NCBI GenBank assembly: GCA_001917535.1
Contig: MNEF01000116.1
Location: forward strand, 1-64,000
Direction: 5' to 3'
Length of the DNA: 64,000 bases
DNA from: Candidatus Rokubacteria bacterium 13_1_40CM_69_27
Lineage (GTDB): Bacteria; Methylomirabilota; Methylomirabilia; Rokubacteriales; CSP1-6
Below are positions 41,982 through 54,059 of the stretch, in pieces. The notes under the pieces were generated by a model. The model was not told the origin of the DNA. It made no database searches and worked only from the letters and a program-made list of their open reading frames with translations. The translations under genes were made by a program, and so were the position numbers. The first letter of the stretch is position 1; the number at the start of each line of letters is the position of its first letter.

Positions 41982-43250
41982 CTATCCGGCCCGGCTGAGT
42001 TCGCGGGGGAGGTTGCGCCGGTCCAGCGGGCCATAGGTCGTCAGCGCCAGCCGGTCCTCGTCCAGCAGCTCGCTGACGAGCACCTGGACCTCCTCGTGGC
42101 GGACGGTGTCGATGGCCGCGAGCATGGCGTCCATCGTGAGGAACGAGCCGAAGTGCATCTCGTGCTTGGCCAGCCGGTTCATCCGGCTCGAGGTGGACTC
42201 CAGCGACAGCATGAGGCTGCCCTTGAGGTGATCCTTGGCGCGCCGCAGCTCGTCCTCCCGCACGCCGAGCTTCTTGAGATCCCGGATCTCCTTGAGGATC
42301 GACTTGAGCACCTTCGAGAAGTTGGGCGCGTCGGTCGCTGCGTAGATGTAGAGCATGCCCGTGTCGCGGAAGGCCTGGACACCGGAGTGGATGGAGTAGA
42401 CCAGCCCCTGGCGCTCGCGGACCTCCTGGAAGAGGCGGGAGGACATGCTGCCGCCGATGATATCGTTGAGAAGGAAGAGCGCGTACCGCTCGGGCGCCGA
42501 GTGGCTGAGGCCGGGGAAGCCCATCACCACGTGGACCTGCTCCAGCTCCTTGTGGACGATGTTCACGCCCCCCTTCATCACCGGCACCGTGTTCGGGCGC
42601 TCGACCGGCTGGCGGCAGAAACCTTCGAAGCCGGCGCCGAACAACTCCAGCACCCGGTCGTAGGTGACATTGCCGGCCACGGCGATGATGATCTTGGGGG
42701 GTGCGTAGTGCTCGGCGAAGTGGGTGCGGATGGTGTCCCGCCCGTAGCCGATGACACCCTCCCGGGTGCCCAGAATCGGCCGCCCCAGCGGGTGCCCTTC
42801 CCACACGTGCGCGGCGAAGAGATCGTGGATGAGGTCGTCGGGCGTGTCCTCCACCATCTTGATCTCCTGCAGCACCACAGACTTCTCCCGCTCCAACTCC
42901 TCGGCGTCGAAGAGCGGGTGCAGGAGGATGTCGGTGAGCAGGTCCACCGCCAGCGGCAAGTGCTCGTCGAGGACCTGCACGTAGAAGCAGGTGTGCTCCT
43001 TCGTGGTGAAGGCGTCCATCTGCCCGCCCACGGAATCCATGGTGCGGGCGATCGTCTCCGCGCTGCGCGTCGCCGTGCCCTTGAAGACCAGGTGCTCGAT
43101 GAGGTGGGACATGCCGGCCCGGCCCTCCGGCTCGTGGCGGGAGCCGGTCTCCACCCAGACGCCGACGGCCACCGACCGAACGTGGGGCATCCGCTCGGTG
43201 ACGATGCGGATGCCGTTCGGCAGCAGGCTCTTCCGATACTCTTCAGTCAC
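41982..43250 (-). CDS. M16-family zinc peptidase
   Basis: A 422-residue protein with the inverted zinc motif HLIEH (in GMSHLIEHLVFKGT) and a downstream Glu-rich helix, plus the C-terminal inactive-like domain (SRMNRLAKHE). It resembles the YmxG/processing-peptidase-type proteases that follow pnp in many genomes. It has no signal peptide. GTG at 43250 overlaps the end of pnp by 8 bp. Substrates unknown. Confidence 0.9.
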   Translation of the reverse strand: MTEEYRKSLLPNGIRIVTERMPHVRSVAVGVWVETGSRHEPEGRAGMSHLIEHLVFKGTATRSAETIARTMDSVGGQMDAFTTKEHTCFYVQVLDEHLPLAVDLLTDILLHPLFDAEELEREKSVVLQEIKMVEDTPDDLIHDLFAAHVWEGHPLGRPILGTREGVIGYGRDTIRTHFAEHYAPPKIIIAVAGNVTYDRVLELFGAGFEGFCRQPVERPNTVPVMKGGVNIVHKELEQVHVVMGFPGLSHSAPERYALFLLNDIIGGSMSSRLFQEVRERQGLVYSIHSGVQAFRDTGMLYIYAATDAPNFSKVLKSILKEIRDLKKLGVREDELRRAKDHLKGSLMLSLESTSSRMNRLAKHEMHFGSFLTMDAMLAAIDTVRHEEVQVLVSELLDEDRLALTTYGPLDRRNLPRELSRAG

Positions 43251-45384
43251 GGGGAGGGTTCGCCGCGTTGGGGTTCCGGAGCCTTTCCTTCTCGGCCAGC
43301 GCCGGCTGCTCGCGGAGCGCGATCTTGCGCGAGAGCCGCATCTTACCGTTGCCGTCGATCTCGATCACCTTGACGGCGACCTCGTCGCCTTCGCTCAGCA
43401 CGTCCTGGACGGAGCGGATACGCGACTCGGCGATCTGCGAGATGTGCAGCAACCCCTCGGTATTGGGAATCACTTCGACGAACGCGCCGAACTCCACGAT
43501 CTTCTTGACCTTGCCCACGTAGATCCGGTCCAGCTCCACCTCTCGGCAGATGTCCTGGATCATGGCGATCGCCTTCTGGACGGAGGCGCTGTCCGGCGAG
43601 AATACCGTCACCCGGCCGTCGTCCTCGATGTCGACCTTCGTTCCCGTCTGGTCCTGGATGGCCCGGACTACCTTGCCTCCGGGGCCGATGATCTCGCGGA
43701 TCTTCTCGGGCCGGATCTTGATCGTGACAAACCGCGGCGCGTAGGGGCTGAGCTCGGGGCGTGGCTTCTCGATCGCCTCGCGCATCTTGGCCAACACGAA
43801 CAGGCGCGCCTCACGGGCGTTGGCCAGCGCCGCGCGCATGATCTCCAGCGAGACGCCGGAGATCTTGATGTCCATCTGGAGCGCCGTGATCCCCTTCTCA
43901 GTGCCGGCCACCTTGAAATCCATGTCGCCGTAGTGGTCCTCGGTGCCCATGATGTCGGTCAGGATCCCGACCCGGTCGCCCTCCTTGACCAGTCCCATGG
44001 CGATGCCGGCCACGTGCGTTTTGAGCGGCACGCCTGCGTCCATCAGGGCCAGCGAGGCGCCGCACACCGTGGCCATCGACGAGGACCCGTTGGACTCGAG
44101 GATGTCGGAGACGATGCGGATCGTGTAGGGGAACTCCTCCTTGGGCGGCAGCAGGACCCCCACCGCCCGCTCGGCCAGCGCGCCGTGACCGATCTCACGC
44201 CGTCCCGGCGAACCGAAGCGACGCACCTCGCCGACGGAGAACGACGGGAAGTTGTAGTGGAGCATGAAGCGCCGCCACTCATCGCCGTCCAGCGCCTCGA
44301 CCTTTTGCTCGTCGGACTTGGTGCCCAGCGTCGCCGACACCAGGGCCTGCGTCTCGCCCCGGGTGAAGAGACTGGAGCCGTGCGCCCGGGGCAGGTAGGA
44401 CATGTCGATCGTGATCGGACGGATCTCGCTCACCTTCCGGCCGTCGACGCGAATGCCGCGCTCGACGATCATGCGCCGGACCTCGGCCGCCTCCAGCGCC
44501 GCGAAGACCTCGCGGGCGGCGACCTTCGTCGTCTCGTCGAGACCGAGCGCCTTGACGATCTCCTCGAACACCGCGCTGACGGCGTCCGCGCGCCCGTGCT
44601 TCTCGTGCACGGCGAGGGCGGCGGCCAGCCGGTCGCCGGCCAGCGCCCGGACGCGCGCCTCCAGCTCGCGATCCCGGCCCGCCTCCCGATCGAACGGCCA
44701 GCGCGGGCGGCCCGCCTTCTGGCCGAGTTCCTTCTGGGCCCGGACCAGACGCTTGCATTCGGCGTGGCCAAACACGATCGCCTCCAGCATCGTCTCCTCG
44801 CTGACTTCCTGGGCGCCCGCCTCGACCATGAGGACGGCGTCCTCGGTGCCGGCGATGACCAGGTCGAGCGTGGAGACATCCTGCTGGGCCAGGGTCGGGT
44901 TGACGACCAGCTTGCCGTCCACCTGCCCGACCCGCGCTGCGCCCACCGGGCCGTCGAACGGGATTCCCGACAGGCAGAGCGCGGCAGACGCCCCGTTCAT
45001 GGCCAGTACGTCGGGATCGTGCTCCTGGTCGGCGGAGATCGCCAGGCAGATGACCTGGACCTCGTTCCTGAACCCTTTGGGGAACAGCGGGCGGATCGGC
45101 CGGTCGATCAGCCGCGAGGTCAGGATCTCCTTCTCGACGGGTCGGCCTTCGCGCTTGAAGTACCCGCCTGGGATCCGCCCGCCGGCGTACGCCCGCTCGC
45201 GGTACTCGACCGTCAAAGGAAAGAAATCCTGGGCCTCGTTGGGGGTCTTGCTGGCCACGCAGGTGGCCAGCACCATCGTGCCGCCGTGGCGGACGACGAC
45301 GGCGCCTTCGGCCTGCTTGGCCACCTTGCCCGTCTCCATAGAGAACGGGAGCCCATTGAGATCGACGTGAACGCTCTGAGTCAT
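43243..45384 (-). CDS. pnp: Polyribonucleotide nucleotidyltransferase
   Basis: A 713-residue protein: two RNase PH-like domains ([29 protein letters not shown]), a KH domain ([20 protein letters not shown], near 570) and an S1 domain ([17 protein letters not shown]). It performs phosphorolytic 3'-5' RNA decay. It sits 127 bp downstream of rpsO, the classical pair; the gap contains a GCCGGAGTCCGGC palindrome. Confidence 0.97.
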   Translation of the reverse strand: MTQSVHVDLNGLPFSMETGKVAKQAEGAVVVRHGGTMVLATCVASKTPNEAQDFFPLTVEYRERAYAGGRIPGGYFKREGRPVEKEILTSRLIDRPIRPLFPKGFRNEVQVICLAISADQEHDPDVLAMNGASAALCLSGIPFDGPVGAARVGQVDGKLVVNPTLAQQDVSTLDLVIAGTEDAVLMVEAGAQEVSEETMLEAIVFGHAECKRLVRAQKELGQKAGRPRWPFDREAGRDRELEARVRALAGDRLAAALAVHEKHGRADAVSAVFEEIVKALGLDETTKVAAREVFAALEAAEVRRMIVERGIRVDGRKVSEIRPITIDMSYLPRAHGSSLFTRGETQALVSATLGTKSDEQKVEALDGDEWRRFMLHYNFPSFSVGEVRRFGSPGRREIGHGALAERAVGVLLPPKEEFPYTIRIVSDILESNGSSSMATVCGASLALMDAGVPLKTHVAGIAMGLVKEGDRVGILTDIMGTEDHYGDMDFKVAGTEKGITALQMDIKISGVSLEIMRAALANAREARLFVLAKMREAIEKPRPELSPYAPRFVTIKIRPEKIREIIGPGGKVVRAIQDQTGTKVDIEDDGRVTVFSPDSASVQKAIAMIQDICREVELDRIYVGKVKKIVEFGAFVEVIPNTEGLLHISQIAESRIRSVQDVLSEGDEVAVKVIEIDGNGKMRLSRKIALREQPALAEKERLRNPNAANPPRD

Positions 45385-45511
45385 ACGAATGCTTGTCCTC
45401 GCGTGTCGGCCGGAGTCCGGCGAACGCCGTGTGGCGCGGGGCGTGTTGCCCGCGCAGGGGCCCCCGGAACCGTTCCGTCCGAGGACCTGTCCGTGAAAAG
45501 CGAGACCGCCG

Positions 45512-45781
45512 TCACCGGCGGATTCCGAGCTTCTCGATGATGGCGCGATAGCGTTCGGTGTCTTTGTTGCGCAGATATTCGAGGAGCCCGCGCCGCTTGC
45601 CGATCAGCATGAGCAGGCCGCGCCGCGAGTGGTGGTCTTTGGTGTGCTGCTTGAAATGCTCGGTCAGCCCGTTGATCCGCTCCGTGAGGAGCGCGATCTG
45701 CACCTCCGGCGAGCCCGTGTCACCCTCGTGGACACGGAACTGCTCGATGAGGCTTCGCTTCTTTTCGATGGACAGCGGCAT
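45512..45781 (-). CDS. rpsO: Ribosomal protein uS15
   Basis: An 89-residue protein of normal length with [36 protein letters not shown]. It binds 16S rRNA early in 30S assembly. The leader from the promoter at 45875-45903 is about 87 nt and includes GGAGGGCCTCC spanning the ribosome site, which could fold to hide it, as expected for S15 autoregulation. Confidence 0.97.
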   Translation of the reverse strand: MPLSIEKKRSLIEQFRVHEGDTGSPEVQIALLTERINGLTEHFKQHTKDHHSRRGLLMLIGKRRGLLEYLRNKDTERYRAIIEKLGIRR

Positions 45782-45874
45782 CGGGAGGCCCTCCTTCAAT
45801 CGCCACGCTCCAGGGAGACCACCTCCGCCAGAACGGGTTCCCAAAAACCTTTTTCTCTCAGTGTTTACAGCAGG

Positions 45875-45903
45875 ATACTATCACCGAAACGCCGCGGAGT
45901 AAA
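45875..45903 (-). promoter_or_regulatory. Candidate promoter of rpsO-pnp
   Basis: On the minus strand TTTACT (45898-45903) and TAGTAT (45875-45880) are 17 bp apart in the ribF-rpsO gap. The -35 is weak and the -10 fair. Confidence 0.45.
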
Positions 45904-45911
45904 GCCGACAG

Positions 45912-46829
45912 TCAAAGACGCCGGCGGGCCGCCGCGATGTCGAGGCCGATCTGCTCCCTGAGGGCTTCCAACCCTGGGAACTTTCGCTCATCCCTGAGCC
46001 GGCAGACGAACGCCAGACGGATCGCATGACCGTACAAAGCGCCAGAGAAATCGAGGAGATGGGCCTCGATGACGAGGCGTTCTTCGTCGAAGGTCGGCCG
46101 CACACCGACGTTGACGACGGCCGGATGGCTCTCACCGTCAACCTGGGCGTGGCAGGCATAGACGCCTGCCGGCACGAGCAGGGGCCGATCGGGTCGGAGG
46201 TTCGCTGTCGGAAAGCCCAGGGTCCGACCACGCCCGGCGCCCTGCACGACCTCGCCTCCAACCGCATAGGGCCTGCCCAGGTACCGGTTGGCCCGCTCGA
46301 CCTGACCGGCATTCAGCGCGGCGCGGATCTCGGAGGAGGAGACGGCGACGCCGTCGATCATCAGTGGCGGCACGACGTGGCAGCGGAACCCCATCCGCTG
46401 GCTGAGCGCCTGCAGGAGCCGGGCGCTGCCCCGCGCTCCCCGGCCGAAGGTGTGGTTGAACCCAACGACGACGTCACGGGCGCGCAGCCGTTCGAGCAGC
46501 ACGTCCTTCACGAAGGCCTCGGGCTCGACCGCGGCCAGGTCGGAGGTGAAGGCCAGCACGACGGTCGCGTCGACGCCCGTCTGAGCGATCAACGCCAGTC
46601 GCTCGTCCAGTGTGGAGATCGGCGCGGGGGCGTGCCCGGGCTGAAGCACCTCGGCGGGGTGGGGATCGAAGGTGCAGGCGAGCGCCTGCAACTCCGAGGC
46701 CCGCGCCTGCGCTACCGCGGTCGCCAGGATCGCGCGATGGCCGAGATGGACGCCGTCGAAGACGCCGAGCGCGACCGCGGTCGCGGGCGCCTCAGGCGGG
46801 TAGGACTCGAGGCCCCGGACGATCCGCAT
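45912..46829 (-). CDS. ribF: Bifunctional riboflavin kinase / FAD synthetase
   Basis: A 305-residue protein: N-terminal FMN adenylyltransferase (ALGVFDGVHLGHRAIL; SSSEIRAAL) and C-terminal riboflavin kinase (GRGRTLGFPTANL; VVNVGVRPTF). It makes FMN and FAD. The ATG lies inside the 3' end of truB (38-bp overlap). Confidence 0.95.
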   Translation of the reverse strand: MRIVRGLESYPPEAPATAVALGVFDGVHLGHRAILATAVAQARASELQALACTFDPHPAEVLQPGHAPAPISTLDERLALIAQTGVDATVVLAFTSDLAAVEPEAFVKDVLLERLRARDVVVGFNHTFGRGARGSARLLQALSQRMGFRCHVVPPLMIDGVAVSSSEIRAALNAGQVERANRYLGRPYAVGGEVVQGAGRGRTLGFPTANLRPDRPLLVPAGVYACHAQVDGESHPAVVNVGVRPTFDEERLVIEAHLLDFSGALYGHAIRLAFVCRLRDERKFPGLEALREQIGLDIAAARRRL

Positions 46830-47724
46830 GCAGAATCCGCGCGGGCCTGACTCGGCCGCCGTCCGCCATCAGCTCCCCCACCCCGAAGAATCCGCCCTCG
46901 GCCGCGTGCACGGCCACGAATCGTCCGTCCCGATTGAGGGGCGGCGTCACGTCCACCGCCTGCCCCTGAAGAAAGCGCGAGGCTGCCGGCACGTCGAGGC
47001 GGATCGCCGGCCAGCCAGCCAGGGTCGACTCCGGAGGCAGGACACGCCGCCAGAGGGCCTCCGCTGCGGCCTCCTCGATCTCCGAACACGCGATGGCCTC
47101 GCCCAGCCCGAAGGGCCCGACCCGACTCCGCACCAGGCGCTCGATGGCGGCGCCACAGCCGACCGCCTCCCCCAGATCCGCCGCCAGAGTCCGGACGTAG
47201 GTGCCCTTGCCACAGACGATCCTCAGCGTCGCCGCCGGGGGAGTCACTCCCTCGACCGTGAGGGCATGGACCATCACCTCGCGCGGCGCCCGCGCCACCT
47301 CGACGCCCCGTCGCGCCAGCTCGTAGAGGCGCCGCCCCTCGTGGTGGAGCGCCGAGTACATCGGCGGCACCTGCTTGATCCGGCCGACGAAGGCCCGCGT
47401 GATCCGCGTCAGGACATCGCGGTCGAGCAGCGGTACCGGCGATGTCGCGATCACGCGCCCGTCGAGATCGAGGGTGTCGGTCCGGACCCCGAAGCGCAGC
47501 GTGGCGAGATACTCCTTGTCCATATCTTGCAAGTAGGGCATGAGCTTGGTGGCCTCGCCGATGAGCACCGGCAGGACGCCGACCGCGCCGGGATCCAGGG
47601 TGCCGGCATGACCCACCCGCCGCGGCCCCAGCCGGCGGCGCACCAGCGCGACCACGGCGAAGGAGGTCATGCCGGCGGCCTTGTCCACCACGAGCACGCC
47701 GGAGCGGGGGGCGCTCGCCGTCAT
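46792..47724 (-). CDS. truB: tRNA pseudouridine(55) synthase
   Basis: A 310-residue protein with the catalytic motif VGHAGTLDPGAVGVLP (Asp nucleophile), VPPMYSALHHEGRRLYELAR and KGTYVRTLAADLG. It isomerises U55 in the tRNA T-loop. The ATG overlaps the nrnA stop (ATGA). Confidence 0.96.
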   Translation of the reverse strand: MTASAPRSGVLVVDKAAGMTSFAVVALVRRRLGPRRVGHAGTLDPGAVGVLPVLIGEATKLMPYLQDMDKEYLATLRFGVRTDTLDLDGRVIATSPVPLLDRDVLTRITRAFVGRIKQVPPMYSALHHEGRRLYELARRGVEVARAPREVMVHALTVEGVTPPAATLRIVCGKGTYVRTLAADLGEAVGCGAAIERLVRSRVGPFGLGEAIACSEIEEAAAEALWRRVLPPESTLAGWPAIRLDVPAASRFLQGQAVDVTPPLNRDGRFVAVHAAEGGFFGVGELMADGGRVRPARILHADRPGPRVLPA

Positions 47725-48686
47725 CGCGCCTCGAGGGCGGCTCGGATGGCCGTCAGCACGTCGCGCGTGACTCGCTCGAGCGGCCCCGGCACCGTGCAGC
47801 CCGCGGCGTTAGGATGTCCTCCCCCGCCGAACTGCGCCGCGATGCGGCTCACGTCAACATCGCCCTTGCCGCGCAGGCTCACCTTCACCACCCCGTTCCG
47901 CTCGCGCAGCAGGCAAGCCACCCGCACCGACTCGACGGAACGCGGATAGGTCACGAGATCCTCGGACTCGATGATCGTCTCCGGGATCGCGCCCGCCGGT
48001 AGGGCCAGCCACGCCACGCGGCCGTCGGGGCTCACCTCGATACGGGTGAGGGCCTGACCCAGCCAGCGGAGCGCCTCCAGGGACCGTCGCTCGTAGAGCT
48101 GACCCGAGACGAACGCGGGATCGGCACCCGCCGCCACCAGCGCCCCCCCGATGCGGAAGGTCGTGGGCGTCACGTTGGAGTAGCGGAACGACCCCGTGTC
48201 CATGTGGATGGCCGTGAAGAGGTTCGTGGCGATGGCGGGCGTGATCGGGGCGCCCAGCGCCATCAGCAGCTCGTAGATCATCTCGCCCGTCGCCGCCGCC
48301 CCCGGCTCGACCCAGTTCACGTCGCCGTAGCCGCGGTTGTCGTGGTGGTGGTCGATGTTGACGATCGCCGCCCCCGTCCGCCGCGCCTGATCGAGAAGGC
48401 CCTCGGTGCGCTCGGGGTTAGGGCAGTCGGTCAGCACGGCGACATCGAGCGGCCCCTCCACGCGCTCCAGGCGCGCGTAGCGCTCGATGCCGGGCAAGAA
48501 AGCCAGCATCGGCGGCGCCGGGTGGGGCCCGCCCCACGCCACCGTCCAGCCGCGAGTGCCCAGCGCCAGGCCGAGCGCGAGCAACGTGCCGAGAACGTCG
48601 GCGTCGGGGTGGACGTGGCCCAGCATGAGCGCGCGCTGCGGGCGCTTGAAAGCGGCCAGGACTTTATCGGTGACGGCCACCGGCAC
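47721..48686 (-). CDS. nrnA: DHH-family bifunctional oligoribonuclease / pAp phosphatase NrnA
   Basis: A 321-residue protein with the DHH-subfamily 1 motifs HVHPDADVLGT, NIDHHHDN and the DHHA1 tail FGGGGHPNAAG. NrnA-type enzymes degrade nanoRNAs and 3'-phosphoadenosine phosphate. It occupies the usual place between rbfA and truB. Start GTG at 48686, 6 bp after rbfA. Confidence 0.9.
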   Translation of the reverse strand: MPVAVTDKVLAAFKRPQRALMLGHVHPDADVLGTLLALGLALGTRGWTVAWGGPHPAPPMLAFLPGIERYARLERVEGPLDVAVLTDCPNPERTEGLLDQARRTGAAIVNIDHHHDNRGYGDVNWVEPGAAATGEMIYELLMALGAPITPAIATNLFTAIHMDTGSFRYSNVTPTTFRIGGALVAAGADPAFVSGQLYERRSLEALRWLGQALTRIEVSPDGRVAWLALPAGAIPETIIESEDLVTYPRSVESVRVACLLRERNGVVKVSLRGKGDVDVSRIAAQFGGGGHPNAAGCTVPGPLERVTRDVLTAIRAALEAR

Positions 48687-48692
48687 CCCCCT

Positions 48693-49040
48693 TCAGCGCT
48701 CGACGGAGAGCTGCTTGAGCAGCTGCTGGATGCGCGCCGCGTGCTCCAGCGATCGGTCCGCCCGGAAGTCGAGCTCGGGCGTGACGCGCAGCTCGAGATG
48801 CTCCCGCAGCCAGTTGCGGATGAACCCCCGGGCGTGGACGAGCGCCGCCAGCGACGAGGCCCACTGCGCCTCGTCGCCGAGGACCGAGACGAAGACCTTC
48901 GCCGACCGGAGGTCCTTGGTCGTCTCCACCTCGGTGACGGTTACGAAGCCCAGGCGGGGGTCCTTGAGCTCGCGCTGGAGCAGCAGCGAGACCTCCTCGC
49001 GAATCAGCTGGTTCACGCGATCGAGCCGCTTGCCCTGCAT
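48693..49040 (-). CDS. rbfA: Ribosome-binding factor A
   Basis: A 115-residue KH-fold protein: RLDRVNQLIREEVSLLLQRELKDPR, VTVTEVETTKDLRSAKVFVS and the terminal LEHAARIQQLLKQL. It assists 30S maturation. The ATG overlaps the DUF503 stop by one base (TGATG). Confidence 0.94.
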   Translation of the reverse strand: MQGKRLDRVNQLIREEVSLLLQRELKDPRLGFVTVTEVETTKDLRSAKVFVSVLGDEAQWASSLAALVHARGFIRNWLREHLELRVTPELDFRADRSLEHAARIQQLLKQLSVER

Positions 49041-49330
49041 CAGAGGATCTCCACGCTCGTCCCGATGACGGAGCCGTCGATACTGGCTTCGATGAAGTCC
49101 ATCGCCTTGGACACGACCTCGTTGGCGTGGCGGGAGTCGTGCGAGACGCAGGCGACGGCGAGCGTAGCCCGCTGCCAGATGTCGTGATGGTCGACCTCGG
49201 CGACCGCCACCTCGAACCGGGCCCGGACGCGCTCTTTCAGCCCTTTGAGAACGTGCCGCTTGCCTTTCAGCGAATCGACGTCTGAAAGGTGCAGCTCAAT
49301 CGTGCCGACGGCGACGCGGGCTCGAGACAC
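49040..49330 (-). CDS. DUF503 family protein
   Basis: A 96-residue protein with the DUF503 pattern ELHLSDVDSLKGKRHVLKGL, VAEVDHHDIWQRATLAVACVS and a C-terminal VVSKAMDFIEA. It is a small ferredoxin-like-fold protein commonly found beside rbfA and infB; role unknown but probably ribosome-related. GTG start, 12 bp after infB. Confidence 0.9.
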   Translation of the reverse strand: MSRARVAVGTIELHLSDVDSLKGKRHVLKGLKERVRARFEVAVAEVDHHDIWQRATLAVACVSHDSRHANEVVSKAMDFIEASIDGSVIGTSVEIL

Positions 49331-49342
49331 GGGGCTCCGCCA

Positions 49343-51871
49343 TCACAGCGTGCGCGCGACTTCCTCGGTGGCGTAGACCTCCAGGATGTCCCCGGGCTGG
49401 ATCCCCTTCACCGCGTCCACGCCGATGCCGCACTCGAGGCCAGACGCCACTTCGCGGACGTCGTCCTTGAAGCGCTTGAGCGAGGTCACCGTGCCTTCGC
49501 CCACGATCGTGTCGCCCCGCCGCACCCGTACCTTGGCGTTCCGCACGATCTTGCCTTCCTGGACGAGGCTCCCGGCAATGGGCCCCAGCTTGGAGATGAC
49601 GAAGATCTGGCGCACCTGGGCCCGGCCCAGCGTCGTCTCCCGGATCTCGGGCGCCAGCAGGCCCGCCAGCGCGGCCCTGACGTCGTTGATCACCTCGTAG
49701 ATGACGTTGTAGTAGCGTACGTCCACGCCGTTGGCCTGAGCCTGGCTCGCCGCCTTCGGCTCCGCCTTGACGTTGAAGCCGATGACGATGGCGTTCGAGG
49801 CTGAGGCAAGCATCACGTCGCTCTCGTTGATGGCGCCCACCGAGGCGTGGATGACCTTCAGCTTGACCTCCTCCGTCGAGAGCCGTTCCAGCGATTCCGT
49901 CAGCGCCTCCACCGAGCCCTGGACGTCGGCCTTGAGCACGAGCCGCAGTTCCTTGATCTCGCCGCTCTCGATCTGCCGGTGCAGCCCCTCGAGCGTGATG
50001 CGCTCCGCGGTCTTGACCTTGGCCTTCTCCCGCTCGAGCCGCATCTGCGCGATCTGGCGGGCCTTGCGCTCGTCCGACACGGCGACGAGCACGTCGCCGG
50101 CCGACGGCACGCCGGAGAGCCCGAGGATCTCCACGGGATCCGACGGCCCCGCCGACTTGACCTTCCGCCCGCTGGGGTCGATCAGCGCGCGGATGCGGCC
50201 GGAGTGCGAGCCCAGGACCACGGGGTCGCCTTCCTTGAGGGTGCCGTTCTGCACCAGCGCGGTGGCCACCGGGCCGCGCCCGCGGTCCAGCCGGCCCTCG
50301 ATGATGACGCCCTTGGCCGCGCGGTTGGGGTTGGCCTTGAGCTCGAGGATCTCGGCCTGGAGCGCCGTCATCTCCAGGAGATGGTCGATGCCGGTGCCCT
50401 TCTTCGCCGACGTGTTGACGAAGATGGTCTGCCCGCCCCACTCCTCGGGGACCAGGCCTTGGTTGCTGAGCTCGCGCTTGACCCGGTCCGGGTCCGCCTC
50501 CGGCTTGTCGATCTTGTTGACGGCGACGATGATGGGCACGCTGGCCGCCCGCGCGTGGTTGATCGCCTCGATCGTCTGGGGCATGACACCGTCGTCGGCC
50601 GCCACCACCAGGATGACGATGTCCGTGGCCTGGGCGCCACGCGCCCGCATGGCGGTGAAGGCTTCGTGCCCGGGAGTATCAAGGAACGTCACTTTGCCGT
50701 GCGACGTCATGACTTGATAAGCGCCGATGTGCTGGGTGATCCCGCCGAACTCCTTCTCGGCAACCTTCGACTTCCTGACCGCGTCCAGGAGCGACGTCTT
50801 GCCATGGTCGACGTGGCCCATCACGGTCACCACCGGCGGCCGGAGCACGAGCTGCGAGGGATCGACCTCGTCCTCTTCGAGAATGTCGCCTTCCACCGAT
50901 CGGACCTCGACGTCGAAACCGAACTTGTCGGCGACCAGCTTGGCCGCGGTGGGATCCAGCAGCTCGTTCACCGTCGCCATCACGCCCAGCTCGAGGAGCG
51001 CCTTGATCACCTCGCCGGACTTGCGGCGCATCTTTTCGGCCAGCTCTGCGACCGTGACCGACTCCGGCACCCGGACCATCTCGCGCTTGACGTCGGCCAG
51101 GAGCGCGGGCGGCGCTTCGACGGTCGCCACGGCAGCCGGCTTGGTCGGCGCGACCTCGACCGACGGCGTGGCGGCCGCGGCGGGCGCCACCGGCTCGACG
51201 CGGCGAGGCTCGCGCGGCGGCGCCGGTCGCGGAGGCGCCTGCGTGACGCGAGGCTGCACGAAGGGAGGCGCGGGATGACGCTGCGGCGGGCGCGACGGAG
51301 GCGGCGCCGCCGGCCGCTCGATCGGTCGGAACGGGACGATCCTGGGCTCGGGCTTCTTCGCGGGCGCGGCCGGCGTCGAGGCGGGGCTCGCCACCAGAGG
51401 CTTGAGCGGCGCGGACACCACCGGCTCCGGTGGCTGCGCGACAGCGGGCTTCGGCTCGGGTATCGCCTCCGCCACGGGCCTGAGCGGCTCCGGCACTTCC
51501 CCTGGCGCCTCCGCCGGCTTGTCGACCGGCTTCGGCTTGACGATCGTCGCCGCCGGCCGGAGCTCGACGGGCGCCTCTTCGGGCGGCTGGACCTTCGCCT
51601 TCCGCGGGCGCGCGGCGGGCTTCTCCGCCGCTCCCTCCTCGGCCGCGGGCTTGGGCGTTCGGGGCCGCGAGGGACGCTTCGGCTTCGTCTCCTCCGGTAG
51701 CTCCCGTCCTTTGCCAAGCTTGAGCCTCAGCGCGTTTGCAAGCGTGGTGTCGAGAGGGGTCATGGCGCGGACGCCCTTCTTACCCATCTCTTCGGCCGCC
51801 AGCATCAGGTCCTTGCTGGTGACGCCGAGTTCTTTCGCCAACTCGATGACCTTTATCTTTGCCGCTGCCAC
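49343..51871 (-). CDS. infB: Translation initiation factor IF-2
   Basis: An 842-residue protein. It has an N-terminal IF2N domain ([17 protein letters not shown]), a long Pro/Ala/Lys-rich linker (60-255), a second IF2N-like domain (270-330), then the G domain with GHVDHGKT (352-359), DTPGHEAF and NKID, and the usual C-terminal OB and C2 domains. It delivers fMet-tRNA to the 30S. It lies 7 bp after ylxR. Confidence 0.97.
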   Translation of the reverse strand: MAAAKIKVIELAKELGVTSKDLMLAAEEMGKKGVRAMTPLDTTLANALRLKLGKGRELPEETKPKRPSRPRTPKPAAEEGAAEKPAARPRKAKVQPPEEAPVELRPAATIVKPKPVDKPAEAPGEVPEPLRPVAEAIPEPKPAVAQPPEPVVSAPLKPLVASPASTPAAPAKKPEPRIVPFRPIERPAAPPPSRPPQRHPAPPFVQPRVTQAPPRPAPPREPRRVEPVAPAAAATPSVEVAPTKPAAVATVEAPPALLADVKREMVRVPESVTVAELAEKMRRKSGEVIKALLELGVMATVNELLDPTAAKLVADKFGFDVEVRSVEGDILEEDEVDPSQLVLRPPVVTVMGHVDHGKTSLLDAVRKSKVAEKEFGGITQHIGAYQVMTSHGKVTFLDTPGHEAFTAMRARGAQATDIVILVVAADDGVMPQTIEAINHARAASVPIIVAVNKIDKPEADPDRVKRELSNQGLVPEEWGGQTIFVNTSAKKGTGIDHLLEMTALQAEILELKANPNRAAKGVIIEGRLDRGRGPVATALVQNGTLKEGDPVVLGSHSGRIRALIDPSGRKVKSAGPSDPVEILGLSGVPSAGDVLVAVSDERKARQIAQMRLEREKAKVKTAERITLEGLHRQIESGEIKELRLVLKADVQGSVEALTESLERLSTEEVKLKVIHASVGAINESDVMLASASNAIVIGFNVKAEPKAASQAQANGVDVRYYNVIYEVINDVRAALAGLLAPEIRETTLGRAQVRQIFVISKLGPIAGSLVQEGKIVRNAKVRVRRGDTIVGEGTVTSLKRFKDDVREVASGLECGIGVDAVKGIQPGDILEVYATEEVARTL

Positions 51872-51878
51872 AGCCCCC

Positions 51879-52179
51879 TCACCTCCCAGATCGGGCTTTA
51901 TCGCTCGCCTCGGACGCGGGGGCCCCTGCCCCCGGCCGTCCTGCGGCTCGCACGTCCGTTACCAGGCTGACCCCAGCCTCGCACGGTTTCCTGAACGCCT
52001 GCGCGAATCTGCCGGACTTCATCGCGCGCTCGAGACAGCTCGGATCCGCACACACGTAGGCGCCGCGGCCCGCTCCCCTGGGGTCATGGACGACGACGCC
52101 GTCCGGGCGGCGAACCAATCGCACCAGCTCCAGCTTGGGCCGCACCTGCCGGCATCCCACGCACGTACGCCGCGGACCT

Positions 52180-52196
<17 letters not shown>
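51879..52196 (-). CDS. ylxR: YlxR-family RNA-binding protein
   Basis: About 105 residues with PRRTCVGCRQVRPKLELVRLV and GRGAYVCADPSCLERA, the YlxR (DUF448) signature. The C-terminal 30 residues are low-complexity. The ATG lies inside the nusA end (17-bp overlap), the standard order nusA-ylxR-infB. Confidence 0.9.
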
Positions 52197-53504
<1,308 letters not shown>

Positions 53505-53508
<4 letters not shown>

Positions 53509-53978
53509 CCCTCTCCCCGCCGGGGCCAGGGCACGTCGGCGTCCAGACGCGCCTTGGTGACCACCGCCCGCGGCACCTCGACGCGCTCGCCTTCGCGCTC
53601 CAGCACCAGGCGCTCCGGCGCCACCTCGGCCAGCCGGCCGTTCATCTCGGCCCCACCGGCCAGCCAGCAGCGCACGCGCTTGCCGGTCGCCCAGCGGTAC
53701 TCGCGCTCGGTGCGCAGCTGCCGGTCCAGCCCGGGCGACGACACCTCCAGATCGTAGGACTCGGCGATCAGTCCCGCGACGTCCAGCAGATCGCCGAGCT
53801 CGCGGCTCAGCCGCTCGCAGTCCCCGATGGCGACGCCACCCGGCTTGTCGATGAACACGCGCAGCACCGCCCGGGGACGGCGCGGACGCCATTCGAGGTC
53901 CACCAGCTCGAGCCCGTGGTCGCGGAGCACCGGCTGAATGACCTCCTCGATCTGGGCGCTCCGCTCCTCGTCCTGCAT
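53505..53978 (-). CDS. rimP: Ribosome maturation factor RimP
   Basis: About 157 residues with LELVDLEWRPRRPRAVLRVFIDKPGG, DCERLSRELGDLLDV and LEVSSPGLDRQL, the RimP signature. It helps 30S assembly. The ATG at 53978 is preferred; a TTG 9 bases further up (53987) is possible. Only about 22 bp separate the start from a terminator-like hairpin. Confidence 0.94.
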
Positions 53979-53999
53979 CGTGACCAACCCGCTAAAGTA

Positions 54000-54024
54000 A
54001 AAAACTGGGCAAGGCCCAGTTTTT
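54000..54024 (-). terminator. Intrinsic terminator between proS and rimP
   Basis: AAAAACTGGGC and GCCCAGTTTTT form a perfect stem with a short loop, ending in six T on the minus strand and five on the plus. It probably ends the rpsB-proS transcript, or acts as an attenuator for rimP-nusA-infB. Confidence 0.85.
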
Positions 54025-54059
54025 CAAGACTTTAGCACGTGCACCCGGCGGAGGCAAGA

